Positions 41,459 to 50,158 of a DNA stretch of 64,000 nucleotides are shown here, in pieces. The position numbers were made by a program, and so were the translations under genes. Position 1 is the first letter of the stretch, and each line of letters opens with the position of its first letter. This DNA comes from an uncultured bacterium (GTDB lineage Bacteria > Cyanobacteriota > Vampirovibrionia > Gastranaerophilales > Gastranaerophilaceae), in NCBI GenBank assembly GCA_950022695.1, contig CATLLN010000002.1:512520-576519 (forward strand), in the 5' to 3' direction. The notes beneath the pieces are model-generated. The model saw nothing but the letters and a program-made list of their open reading frames with translations, was not told where the DNA came from and made no database searches.

Positions 41459-42325
41459 ATGTTATTAAACCTTGACAATGAAATTGATAAAAAGCTTTCC
41501 GAGTTATATTCCGAAGAAGTAATTAATAATATGAAAAGCGGAATAATGGAATATCTTGGCATAAACATATCCGAAAACCGGAAAGACATCCAACTTAAAA
41601 TTTATTATGAATATAACCCAAGTTATCAATTATACAAAGAATCTCAAAGTAAAGATCCATTAATTGAATTGCTTTGTGAGAAAAATATGATGAGATTTTT
41701 GGAAACAGTGTACGATAAAAATAACACCCAATTTAACAGATATAATGTAAAAATTAAAAAACGTTCTAAAGCAAACATGCTTGAACTATTTGGTTATTGG
41801 GAAAAGAACATAAAATTTTTTAGCAAGTATAAAGATGAAATCTTAAAACTTTCACAAATAAAATATTCTGAAGATCCGGATGATAAATTCGCTTCATTAT
41901 TTTTCTTCGGGGTTGAAAAAGAAGAATCAGAAATTAAAGCACTAAAATTATATTGGATAAGACATCCTGAATTTGAAAAACAATATCTGGAATCACTTAA
42001 AACCAGTGGTATAGATAAATTAGAACAACTTATACCACTTATTAATAGTGCTATAAATAATTGCGGCGGCAGCTTATTTATGACAGGAATTGATTATAAT
42101 GAGAAATCTCCCCAAAAACATAAACTCTATTTAGAATACCCAACAAATATATATGATGGGCTGATTACAACGTTTTCGGATAATCAAGACTTAATAAAGA
42201 AAATTAATCTTATAAAAAATTGGCATGAAATTCATCAAGAATTCTATTGCGATATTATCGGAATAGGAAAGGATGCAAAAAATAATATCACCTTAAACTT
42301 TTATTTTATGTTTAAGGAAGATTAA
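41459..42325 (+). CDS. Uncharacterised cytosolic protein
   Basis: 288 residues, family not recognised. Charged, without signal peptide or membrane helices. Three well-spaced beta-strand-like segments with alternating residues (IQLKIYYEYN, KHKLYLEYP, NITLNFYFMF) and helical stretches between them (LGINISENRKD, MLELFGYWEKNIKFFSKYKD, DKLEQLIPLINSAIN). A repeated alpha-beta layout of this kind occurs in ABBA prenyltransferases among others, but no active-site motif supports that. TAGGAG lies 5 bases before ATG. Its 3' end overlaps the convergent XRE gene by 4 bases. Confidence 0.65.
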   Translation: MLLNLDNEIDKKLSELYSEEVINNMKSGIMEYLGINISENRKDIQLKIYYEYNPSYQLYKESQSKDPLIELLCEKNMMRFLETVYDKNNTQFNRYNVKIKKRSKANMLELFGYWEKNIKFFSKYKDEILKLSQIKYSEDPDDKFASLFFFGVEKEESEIKALKLYWIRHPEFEKQYLESLKTSGIDKLEQLIPLINSAINNCGGSLFMTGIDYNEKSPQKHKLYLEYPTNIYDGLITTFSDNQDLIKKINLIKNWHEIHQEFYCDIIGIGKDAKNNITLNFYFMFKED

Positions 42326-42627
42326 GAAATCATTTTATAGACAAGTTTAACAAGTTCATTATCTGTTTTTAGTTGTTCAAAAACCCTTTGCCTCATAAAT
42401 TCAATATCACTAAGATGCCCGAAAGCAAACAGCTCATCAGGAGTACAATTTAAGACTTCCATCAACTTTTCAAGTGTTTGAACACGGGGAAATGTCTGCG
42501 CATTTTCTATCTTAAGCATATTTCTTGGTTCAATACCTATTTTTTCGGCAAGAGATTCCTGTGTATATCCTTGTCGCTTACGTAATTCACGTATACGTTT
42601 TCCTAAACATTGTTTTATATCTTTCAT
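42322..42627 (-). CDS. XRE-family HTH regulator divergent from a pilin-like gene
   Basis: 101 residues. Helix-turn-helix at about 8-66 (GKRIRELRKRQGYTQESLAE, KIGIEPRNMLKIE) and a helical C-terminus. AAGGAG stands 6 bases before ATG. The 130-bp gap to the divergent pilin gene, plus the gene's own start region, holds four copies of GATATAAAA, which are likely binding sites. Third example in this window of a small XRE regulator back-to-back with a pilin-like gene. Confidence 0.85.
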   Translation of the reverse strand: MKDIKQCLGKRIRELRKRQGYTQESLAEKIGIEPRNMLKIENAQTFPRVQTLEKLMEVLNCTPDELFAFGHLSDIEFMRQRVFEQLKTDNELVKLVYKMIS

Positions 42628-42736
42628 TACATACTCCTTTATTATTTTAACGATATAAAACGCAAACTCTAATGATATAAAAGAGCACTTTTTATTGATT
42701 TATATGATTTAATTATGTATAATATATGATATAAAA
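42613..42736. promoter_or_regulatory. Four GATATAAAA repeats around a divergent promoter
   Basis: GATATAAAA at 42652-42660, 42674-42682 and 42728-42736 (direct) and inverted at 42613-42621 inside the regulator's first codons. The pilin promoter TTGATT (42695-42700) - N17 - TATAAT (42718-42723) lies between the second and third direct copies. Confidence 0.55.
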
Positions 42737-42757
42737 AATCAGGTTACGAGGTAAGAT

Positions 42758-43444
42758 ATGAGTAAAATTGGATTTACTTTAGCAGAAGTTTTAATCACCC
42801 TTGGTATCATTGGTGTAGTTGCAGCAATTACGATACCGGAGCTTATGACAGCTCACAAGGCTCACCGATTACGTACACAATTTTTAAAATCATATTCAAC
42901 CATACAACAAGTATTTAAACAAATTGAAGCAGATGATATTTCTATTGATCCTACTACATATGTTAGAAATAATATACCTGATGGTGTATTTTATAATACA
43001 TTCAAAAAATACCTTACGGGTATAATTGATTGTGGATTAAACTCAAATAAACCATTACCTTGTTATAAACTTAATGATACTAAAAAAGGTTACAAACAGC
43101 TTACTGGAGATACTTTACTATTTATAGATTATTTTGATGATGGACAAATTGTATTACAAGACGGAACTTCAATATTTTTTGAACAACCAAATAATACATA
43201 TATATGGGTTATGGTTGACATAAACGGATTTAAGGAAGGTCCAAACCGCATGGGATATGATTTGTTTGTATTCCAACTTCTAGATGAAGAACTTAGAACA
43301 ATGGGTGATCCAAAAACAATGTATAATGACCTAAAACAATATTGCAACATAAACAGTAACCGACATTTTAACGGCATTGCCTGCGCTCAGCGTGCAAAAA
43401 GCGAAGCCGATTACTTTAAATGGGTAATAAAAAACGTTAAGTAA
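42758..43444 (+). CDS. Type IV pilin-like / pseudopilin protein
   Basis: 228 residues. A very short leader (MSKIG) precedes the hydrophobic helix FTLAEVLITLGIIGVVAAIT, a standard prepilin peptidase site with Glu5. The soluble domain has a central Cys pair (DCGLNSNKPLPCY), VDINGFKEGPNRMGYDLF (as in the pilin at 20826) and C-terminal QYCNINSNRHFNGIACAQ. Similar C-terminal Cys and VDINGxxGPNxxGxD features suggest that the two belong to one subfamily. GTTACGAGGTAAG provides a ribosome binding site. A strong promoter and GATATAAAA repeats lie upstream. Confidence 0.88.
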   Translation: MSKIGFTLAEVLITLGIIGVVAAITIPELMTAHKAHRLRTQFLKSYSTIQQVFKQIEADDISIDPTTYVRNNIPDGVFYNTFKKYLTGIIDCGLNSNKPLPCYKLNDTKKGYKQLTGDTLLFIDYFDDGQIVLQDGTSIFFEQPNNTYIWVMVDINGFKEGPNRMGYDLFVFQLLDEELRTMGDPKTMYNDLKQYCNINSNRHFNGIACAQRAKSEADYFKWVIKNVK

Positions 43445-43488
43445 TATTGTGTCCCATGTCGTGGATTATCGACAGCAACATTTACCCC

Positions 43489-44370
43489 TTATATTTTCTG
43501 GAATACAAAAATATATTCGTGTGTAAATATGCTAAAACCTCCTGCTAACGCTCTATAGCGCCATAAATTAGCAGTTCTGCCTTTTCCGCGTTCGTTGCCT
43601 TGTATATCTTTGACAATTGTTGATTTTAGTACAAAACCAAGTTTACGCATTCTGTTCATACATTCAAAACCAAGTGGCTGAACTTCTGAATTTTTGTAAC
43701 TGTCGCCGATAATAAGACATGCAAAACGTCCTTTTTCAAGCATATCATAACCATTTTTGGCAACTTTTTCGAACATATCGTAAAACTGTTCTGTAGTTTC
43801 ACAATTTGATAAATCTTCTTTCTTATCAGAAAACTTGATAATATCATCATAAGGCGGATGAAGCATTAAAAACTGAGCTTTTTCTTCACCCATAACATCA
43901 AGACCTAGTTGAATTTTATCTTTAACATCTTCTGATGATGAATCCCCACAAATAATTCTCACATCTGTTACAAGTTGTTTTGGTGTAAATTTTTCAGAAA
44001 CACTTTCTGCCAATTCGTCTTTTAATTCAACACCAATACAGCGTCTTTCCATATTAATCGCTTCAATACCTGATGTTCCTGAACCGAAAAATAAATCTAA
44101 GACAACGTCACCTTTTTTGGTATATCTTTCATACATTTGCTGTGCAATTTGCGGGATGTAATTTCCGTGATACTCGTTAGAGTGCCCGTGCTGTTTCAAT
44201 CTTGACGGAAACTGCCATAATGTACCTGTTAAAATGTGCGCATAATCCTTCCACTTTTTCAGGTTAATATCGCTGTATTTGGTAGTTTTAACCTCAGGTT
44301 GTTTTACAATCTGTAAATCTGCCTGTTTTTTAGGCTGCAACTTTAAATTTGAAATAGATTTTCTTACCAA
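43489..44370 (-). CDS. Orphan DNA methyltransferase (N4-cytosine/N6-adenine type)
   Basis: 293 residues. AdoMet-binding motif I is VVLDLFFGSGTSG (about residue 90), followed by an acidic INMERRCIGVEL, and the catalytic motif IV is MLHPPYDD (about 170). Motif order I then IV fits alpha or gamma classes. LACLIIGDSY-like strand and RYRALAGGFSIFTHEYIFVF close the fold. No restriction endonuclease or specificity subunit is nearby, so it is probably a solitary epigenetic methylase or part of a phage-resistance remnant. It starts at TTG (44370) with GGGGA upstream; no better ATG exists. The recognition sequence cannot be predicted. Confidence 0.85.
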   Translation of the reverse strand: MVRKSISNLKLQPKKQADLQIVKQPEVKTTKYSDINLKKWKDYAHILTGTLWQFPSRLKQHGHSNEYHGNYIPQIAQQMYERYTKKGDVVLDLFFGSGTSGIEAINMERRCIGVELKDELAESVSEKFTPKQLVTDVRIICGDSSSEDVKDKIQLGLDVMGEEKAQFLMLHPPYDDIIKFSDKKEDLSNCETTEQFYDMFEKVAKNGYDMLEKGRFACLIIGDSYKNSEVQPLGFECMNRMRKLGFVLKSTIVKDIQGNERGKGRTANLWRYRALAGGFSIFTHEYIFVFQKI

Positions 44371-44497
44371 AATGTTCCCCGCAATCTGTAATTATTCTCT
44401 TACAATTTAAGCTTATAAAAATGTTTCAAATTTGTAATCAAACATTTAGATGATTTTGTGTTTGGTGTAGATTGGAAAAAAGATTGATAAAAATAAC

Positions 44498-44525
44498 TTC
44501 CTTCTTGAAGAAGGAGGAGTGAGGG
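44498..44525 (+). repeat. CCCTC/GAGGG dispersed repeat, copy 4 (before mutL)
   Basis: CTTCCTTCTTGAAGAAGGAG followed by GAGTGAGGG, 8 bases before the mutL ATG. CTTCCTTCTT pairs with AAGAAGGAG. It is a more diverged copy of the family at 5699 and 36277. Confidence 0.5.
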
Positions 44526-44533
44526 TTTCGGTT

Positions 44534-46324
44534 ATGGCAAGAATAAGACAGTTATCAAAACATTTAATCAACCAAATTGCAGCAGGAGAAGTTATTGAAC
44601 GTCCTGCTTCTGTTGTAAAAGAACTTACAGAAAATTCAATAGATGCCGGAGCAACAAAAGTAAGTATAGAAATTAACAACGAATGCCGTGACATTCGTGT
44701 AGCTGATAACGGTTGCGGAATCCATCCGGATGATATTATGCTTGCATTTTCCAAACACGCAACAAGTAAATTACAACAAGATGAAGACCTTTTTGAAATC
44801 CAAACACTCGGTTTCCGCGGAGAAGCACTTGCAAGTATAATCTCAATCTCAAAACTAACCTGCACAACAAGAACAAAAGATTTTGACACAGGTACAAAAG
44901 TTAAATGCGAAAATTCAGAAGTTAATCAGGTCGAAACCGGCTGTGCTGTCGGTACAATTATGGATATCAAAGACCTGTTTTATAATGTTCCTGTCCGCTT
45001 AAAATTCTTAAAAAACGCAAACACAGAATTTTCATACATTCAGGAAATCATTCAATCTATAGCACTTTCACATCCTGAAGTTTCAATCGAACTTAAAAAA
45101 TTCGGTAAAACAGTGTTAAAAACAACAGGTCAGGGAAATTTAACCCAGACAATAAAAGAGGTTTACTCATCTGACGTTACAAATAATTTAAAAGAAGTTT
45201 TAAAAACAGACGAATTATCCGGGCTTAAAATCAGCGGTTTTGTAAGTACACCGGATTACACCCGCTCAAGTAAAAAAAGTTACCATATTTATATAAATTC
45301 GCGAAGTGTTAAATGCCCGATTTTCCAAAAAGCAATCGACACCGTTTATAGAAATCTTACAGCAAACAACAAATATCCTTTTGTGGTTTTGAATCTTGAA
45401 ATTCCGCCGCACGATGTTGATGTAAATGTTCACCCGACAAAAAAAGAAGTTCGATATAAAAACACAAACCAGATTTTCAACTTCATTTATACATCTATTG
45501 AAGCCGGTTTATCAAACTATATCGAGAAAAATTACACACCAATAGGCGTAAAACCTGTTCACACCGAGCAGCAGACTACAGTTGAGCAAAAAACCCCTGA
45601 TGTAATTCAATTCCCGGCAAGACAGACAAAAGATTTTTATGTTGACGAAAACTCTGACACAATGTATATTTCAGATTCTGCAATGAAAAATTTTGAAAAG
45701 GAAAATCAAATTTTTGGTGAAACAACCGAACAAAAACAGATTTTTTCAACCCAAATTGAAGAACCCGAATCAAAAGAAAATATCATCGGACAGTATCGTG
45801 AAACTTATATCCTGATTGATTCAGAGGAAGGTTTGGAAATAGTTGACCAGCACATCGCAGAAGAAAGATACATCTACGAAAAATTAAAATCCGAAAAAAA
45901 TATAATTTCTCAAATGCTTTTTGTCTCGGATGTTATTGAAATTTCGACTACAGAATCCGAATTAATCAAGGAAAATCTTGATAAATTTGAGCGATTCGGT
46001 TATGGAATAGAGTTTCTAAAAGATACTGAAATAATCTTCCGTAAAGTGCCGCAGTTATTGGCAAAAGCCAATCCAAAAGACATTTTAGCAGATATTTTGG
46101 ATAATATAGAAGGCGACATTGATAATCTGGAAGAAAAAATCCTTATTACAACATCTTGTAAAGCTGCAGTGAAGGCTAATACAAAGCTTTCTATATGGCA
46201 GATGGAAGATATTATCAAAAAATGGCGCAACACAAAAATGCCTTACACATGCCCGCACGGACGCCCGATATCAAAAATCATTCTGCACAAAGAACTTGCA
46301 GGCTTTTTCCAAAGAAGTAAGTAA
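44534..46324 (+). CDS. mutL: DNA mismatch repair protein MutL
   Basis: 596 residues. The GHKL ATPase domain (1-330) has NQIAAGEVIERP, the Mg/ATP motif IDAGAT, DNGCGI and GFRGEALASI. The C-terminal dimerisation domain contains the endonuclease metal site DQHIAEERYIYE (DQHA(X)2E(X)4E with Ile for Ala), SCKAAVKAN and CPHGRPI, so this is a nicking MutL as in organisms without MutH. ATG 44534 is preceded by GGAGTGAGGG from a repeat element; an upstream GTG is less likely. A plsY gene converges 5 bases after its stop. MutS is not in view. Confidence 0.95.
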   Translation: MARIRQLSKHLINQIAAGEVIERPASVVKELTENSIDAGATKVSIEINNECRDIRVADNGCGIHPDDIMLAFSKHATSKLQQDEDLFEIQTLGFRGEALASIISISKLTCTTRTKDFDTGTKVKCENSEVNQVETGCAVGTIMDIKDLFYNVPVRLKFLKNANTEFSYIQEIIQSIALSHPEVSIELKKFGKTVLKTTGQGNLTQTIKEVYSSDVTNNLKEVLKTDELSGLKISGFVSTPDYTRSSKKSYHIYINSRSVKCPIFQKAIDTVYRNLTANNKYPFVVLNLEIPPHDVDVNVHPTKKEVRYKNTNQIFNFIYTSIEAGLSNYIEKNYTPIGVKPVHTEQQTTVEQKTPDVIQFPARQTKDFYVDENSDTMYISDSAMKNFEKENQIFGETTEQKQIFSTQIEEPESKENIIGQYRETYILIDSEEGLEIVDQHIAEERYIYEKLKSEKNIISQMLFVSDVIEISTTESELIKENLDKFERFGYGIEFLKDTEIIFRKVPQLLAKANPKDILADILDNIEGDIDNLEEKILITTSCKAAVKANTKLSIWQMEDIIKKWRNTKMPYTCPHGRPISKIILHKELAGFFQRSK

Positions 46325-46329
46325 ATAGC

Positions 46330-46944
46330 TTAACGGACCTTGTTTTCGCAACCTTCTTTAAGTCTTTTAATATTTTCTCTGTGAAGATATATAACATAAA
46401 CTGCCGCAAGTACTGCGTAAACAATGTAAGCAACAGGAGCGTTTAAAAACCACATAATTAAAGGTGATAGTGCGAGAGCTACAATTGACCCGAGTGATAC
46501 GTACTTAGAAACCCAGGTTACAGTACCCCAAACAGCCGCAATAATTAAACCTGCCTGCCAATTAAGCGCCATAAGTGTTCCAACCCCTGTTGCAACGGAT
46601 TTTCCACCTGTAAATTCTAAAAATACAGATTTGCTGTGACCTAAAATTGCACACACTGCAGCAATTACCGGTAAAACGCCATATTCAGATAATGATGTAG
46701 CATATAATGCTGTTAACACAACAGGTAAAGCACCTTTTAAAGCATCTAAAAGCATTACGATAAAGAACCATTTTTTACCCATAACGCGTTTTACATTTGT
46801 TGCGCCGGTCGAACCGGAACCGATTGTTCTGATATCCTGTCCTGTAAACAATTTTACAATAATGTATCCTGTAGGTATTGAACCGATTAAATATGATGCA
46901 GCAGCTACCAGTGCTAACTGTCTTAAAATTTCAGCATAATCCAT
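46330..46944 (-). CDS. plsY: Glycerol-3-phosphate acyltransferase PlsY
   Basis: 204 residues, five predicted membrane helices. Acylates glycerol 3-phosphate from acyl-phosphate in phospholipid synthesis. The three family motifs are visible: SYLIGSIPTGYI, GSGSTGATNVKRVMG and FLEFTGGKSVATGVG. ATG 46944 was chosen with TTGGAGA 9 bases upstream; a TTG further out has no support. The acyltransferase at 8831 would catalyse the next acylation, so both steps of phosphatidic acid synthesis may be represented. Confidence 0.95.
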   Translation of the reverse strand: MDYAEILRQLALVAAASYLIGSIPTGYIIVKLFTGQDIRTIGSGSTGATNVKRVMGKKWFFIVMLLDALKGALPVVLTALYATSLSEYGVLPVIAAVCAILGHSKSVFLEFTGGKSVATGVGTLMALNWQAGLIIAAVWGTVTWVSKYVSLGSIVALALSPLIMWFLNAPVAYIVYAVLAAVYVIYLHRENIKRLKEGCENKVR

Positions 46945-47007
46945 AATTTTATTCTCCAAATCTTTTTCGCTGAATTATTATAACATAGCAAAATATTTAT
47001 AGGCAAA

Positions 47008-47904
47008 TTATTGCAAAATCAATTTAAAACAAAGATTTTCCGCAACAGTTTGAAGATTCATTGAAGGAGTCAAAGAAATCTGTCTTTTTGCTTCTTCTAC
47101 AAACTTCATATCATTTGTTAAACGATAAAACAAATGTTTATTTGAAATATTTGTCTTAATTGTTTCAAGCATATAATTTTGAATTTGAGTAAATACTTCT
47201 TTCGGCTCATTTTCAGCAATCAGACCGAGTAATTTATTTTCAAAATCCAAAACCTGATTCCGCTCAATTGTCCAGTAATTTGAAATAACATTTTCAACAA
47301 TATCGAAATTTAAATCTTGTTCAAGCACAGACGGTACAAAAAACGATTGTGCACGTGAAACTACAGTTGAAATTATATCAGAGCGGTCCTTAGTTAAAAA
47401 GATAAAAGTTGTATTTTTCGGCGGTTCTTCAAAGGTTTTTAAAAGTGCATTAGACGTCGCTTCCGGGAAATTCATCTGATTCAGCGGTAATAAATTACCG
47501 TTTTCATCCCTGTCACAAAATATATAAACCCTGTGGTAATCACTTGTCACAGAAAGTTCATTAATAATTGATTTTGCCTGAGAAATATTTATATTTTTCT
47601 TACCTTTTGTTGACTCTTCATCATCTGTACCTTCTTTAAAATCAAGTCTTGTATAAATTTTTACGGCAGGATGAGTTTGTTCACGAATCCATTTACAATT
47701 CAAGCAATTACAATCTTTATCTGTATTTTCGCTGCAATTTAAAATCCTTGCAACTTCAAGCGCCAATTCACACTGAGATAATATATCAGGACCCCAAAAC
47801 AAAAGACAGTGGCTGATATTTTTATCATCATCTTTTATGCCGTTTTCAAAATATTTTAAAAGTTTCGGGAATTTATTGTTTATTTCACTATTGTAATACA
47901 GCAT
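47008..47904 (-). CDS. holB: DNA polymerase III delta' subunit
   Basis: 298 residues of the clamp-loader AAA+ family. ATSNALLKTFEEPPKNTTFI (the SRC-like region follows as VVSRAQSFF) and the zinc module (CNCLNCKW with upstream LNCSENTDKDC) are typical. The P-loop is degenerate (LFWGPDILSQ), as expected for the non-ATP-binding delta' subunit. It overlaps holA by 17 bases and has AGAGAGG before ATG 47904. Both subunits of the clamp loader other than DnaX are thus encoded together. Confidence 0.9.
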   Translation of the reverse strand: MLYYNSEINNKFPKLLKYFENGIKDDDKNISHCLLFWGPDILSQCELALEVARILNCSENTDKDCNCLNCKWIREQTHPAVKIYTRLDFKEGTDDEESTKGKKNINISQAKSIINELSVTSDYHRVYIFCDRDENGNLLPLNQMNFPEATSNALLKTFEEPPKNTTFIFLTKDRSDIISTVVSRAQSFFVPSVLEQDLNFDIVENVISNYWTIERNQVLDFENKLLGLIAENEPKEVFTQIQNYMLETIKTNISNKHLFYRLTNDMKFVEEAKRQISLTPSMNLQTVAENLCFKLILQ

Positions 47905-48856
47905 ACTCAACCTCTCTATCAACATCAAGTGAAGATTGTCCGGATTTTATCTTATATTCAGCATTGGTAAGATTTTCTTTTAGTTTCACAAGATTTTTCA
48001 ACGAAACATTTTTAAGCTTTTGCACTTCCATTTTCACACGAAACGGATGCATATTAATTAGTTTTGCAATCTCATCCGGAGAGTGCTTTGCCGAATATGC
48101 TTTAATCTGGATTTTACTGTGTAAAAGCGTATGCAAAACCGATAAAATTTCAAGCGGATGTTTTTTAGATAAAAGTTTTTGATATTCTTCAAGCGCTTTA
48201 ACCTTGTTTTCGGTTATCAAATAGTCTGCAAAAACAAATAAATCTTCATTTGTAACACAAATTTCTTTAATCATTTCTGTTGTTACGGCTTGGTTTCCTG
48301 AAAAAATCTTCAATTTTTCGAGCTCGGAATCAAGCATTCTAAGGTTTGAGCCCACTTGAATTAAGATATTTGAAACAGCTTCAGCAGAAAGTTTTAAATC
48401 TTTTGTTTTTGCCTGCTGTTTAATCCAAGTTTCAAGTTCGGCTGTTTTATATGACGGAATCTGCGGAAACTCTTTTGCATTATATTTTGATAAAAGTTTA
48501 AAAAACTTTTTACGTTTGTCGATTTTTTTTTGGCTGTCAGGCGGAATTTGACCAACAAAAATCACATCCAGATTTTCGCTGCATCCGTCAAGAGCTTCTG
48601 TGATTTGTGCAATTTGTTTGTCATCAAAACTCTTATCATCTGATTTTCCGCTCAGGTATGAAAGACAATTGATTTCAATAAGCATTTTTCCAAACATCAT
48701 AGGCTGAGTTTTCAATATCGCAACTAAATCCGCAAACTTCGGATTATTGTAACACTTATAACTCATCTCAATGAAATTCTTATCAAGTTTTTCTTTAAAC
48801 TTTTTAATTTCGTTTGAGATATTAAATTCTTCATCCCCATAGAAAAAATAAATCAT
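47888..48856 (-). CDS. holA: DNA polymerase III delta subunit
   Basis: 322 residues. Opens the beta clamp during loading. The N-terminus MIYFFYGDEEFNISNEIKKF, a strand PMMFGKMLIEI, the LDSELEKLKIF region and C-terminal HPFRVKMEVQKLKNVSLKNL match the delta family. There is no P-loop, as expected. Overlaps holB downstream by 17 bases. There is no Shine-Dalgarno; TAAAAT lies exactly 6 bases before ATG inside the end of the preceding gene, suggesting its own leaderless promoter. Confidence 0.92.
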   Translation of the reverse strand: MIYFFYGDEEFNISNEIKKFKEKLDKNFIEMSYKCYNNPKFADLVAILKTQPMMFGKMLIEINCLSYLSGKSDDKSFDDKQIAQITEALDGCSENLDVIFVGQIPPDSQKKIDKRKKFFKLLSKYNAKEFPQIPSYKTAELETWIKQQAKTKDLKLSAEAVSNILIQVGSNLRMLDSELEKLKIFSGNQAVTTEMIKEICVTNEDLFVFADYLITENKVKALEEYQKLLSKKHPLEILSVLHTLLHSKIQIKAYSAKHSPDEIAKLINMHPFRVKMEVQKLKNVSLKNLVKLKENLTNAEYKIKSGQSSLDVDREVEYAVLQ

Positions 48857-48872
48857 ACTTACATTTTAAGGG

Positions 48873-49451
48873 CTAAATAAATCTTTTCAAGAAGTTTAAG
48901 AAGGCTTGGAATTTTGTTTGAATTTTTTCAGGTACATCCCCGACAGGCAAATACATATTAAGATTATCTGCAATAGACGATTCTATTTGAGTATTAGATT
49001 TAATACAATCATCCAAATAATGGTTCATAAAACTGTCATTAGAAAGAAACCCGCATTTTTTATAAAAAACATGCGGCGGCCAATACCTGTCATAAACTCT
49101 ACTGGCAATAAGATGTACTCTTCCTTTACAGCCTGATTGTTTACTTAAATTCTTGGCAAACCTGATAAATTCTTTTCCATATCCCATAAACCTTTCTTCA
49201 ACACTCAAATAGCCGATATAAAATGATTTATAAGGTGAATTTTTTGGATAAAATATCTGCTTTGCTTTTTTATTGTTATGTAAAACAGGTGCGCCTATCA
49301 TTTCTCCTACAAATTTTCCTGACTTTGTATCAACCATACGATATAAATAAGGTTTAGCAGGCTTATAATTAGACCAACCCAAAACAGAAGCCGCTTTAGG
49401 TGATTTATATATTAAAATTCTTGGTAAAGTTTTTATTGGTGTATTTAGCAT
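48873..49451 (-). CDS. GNAT-like acetyltransferase, paralogue 2
   Basis: 192 residues. A GNAT-type acetyl-CoA-binding region is suggested by YIGYLSVEERFMGYGKEFIR (R/Q-x-x-G-x-G/A-like loop), then GRVHLIASRVYD and PHVFYKKCGF, typical of the beta5-alpha5 end of the fold. A basic tail follows. Adjacent to a paralogue at 49457 (5-base gap), with shared central pattern (F...K..SK..GC.G..HL.A ... PH.FY.K.G). The acceptor is unknown. No good Shine-Dalgarno precedes the ATG. Confidence 0.65.
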   Translation of the reverse strand: MLNTPIKTLPRILIYKSPKAASVLGWSNYKPAKPYLYRMVDTKSGKFVGEMIGAPVLHNNKKAKQIFYPKNSPYKSFYIGYLSVEERFMGYGKEFIRFAKNLSKQSGCKGRVHLIASRVYDRYWPPHVFYKKCGFLSNDSFMNHYLDDCIKSNTQIESSIADNLNMYLPVGDVPEKIQTKFQAFLNFLKRFI

Positions 49452-49456
49452 AATAA

Positions 49457-50020
49457 TTATAATTTCTTCAATTTATTAAGTAATTTCACAAATATATTTT
49501 TCCGTTCATGTTTTATCGGGGGAAAGAACATATCCGTAGTTTCAAAATCATGACTTGTTGCATATTTTCCTAACCTGATAAAATTATCCAGTCTTTTATC
49601 TACATTTGAATTCAAAGTACTCATTCCAAATTTCCTATAAAATATATGCGGTACACGATTTGGTGAGTAACTTGTTTCGGCAGATAAATGAATAAATCCG
49701 TTACAACCGATTTTTTTACTATAAATTTTTGCAAAATTAAGCAATGATGAACCAAGCCCGAGCCCTGATGATGAAGACTTAAGAATCCATACATATAAAG
49801 AAGGAACATGTTCAATATTATCACGTGTTATATCGGTTTTTATACATTTCATTTGTGCATGTTCGAAAGGTTTTTTCAACGAAAATGCAACAAAGTCATC
49901 AACGTTTATATCTATTTCATTGAATAATTTATGTTGCTTTTGATATATCAATACATCAGGTAACTTCCGTTTTGCTAAATTTTGCAACGGTAGATATTTT
50001 AATTTTGAATATATATTCAT
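49457..50020 (-). CDS. GNAT-like acetyltransferase, paralogue 1
   Basis: 187 residues. The central part LYVWILKSSSSGLGLGSSLL followed by IGCNGFIHLSAETSY and VPHIFYRKFGM fits a GNAT fold with a GLGLG acetyl-CoA loop. N-terminal 60 residues and basic tail are not recognised. It forms a tandem pair with the gene at 48873, from which it is diverged, so the duplication is old. Upstream AT-rich promoter region is shared with the divergent murC. Function unknown. Confidence 0.65.
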   Translation of the reverse strand: MNIYSKLKYLPLQNLAKRKLPDVLIYQKQHKLFNEIDINVDDFVAFSLKKPFEHAQMKCIKTDITRDNIEHVPSLYVWILKSSSSGLGLGSSLLNFAKIYSKKIGCNGFIHLSAETSYSPNRVPHIFYRKFGMSTLNSNVDKRLDNFIRLGKYATSHDFETTDMFFPPIKHERKNIFVKLLNKLKKL

Positions 50021-50158
50021 ATATTTTTTAATACATATAAAAATTTTTTTTGCTATTTTAATTTCATATTGTTAAAAAATAATAATATTCAACCTGCACA
50101 GTTATTTTGGATTATAATATTTTTAGAAGTAGAGATTATAAATAGTAGGAATAAAATT

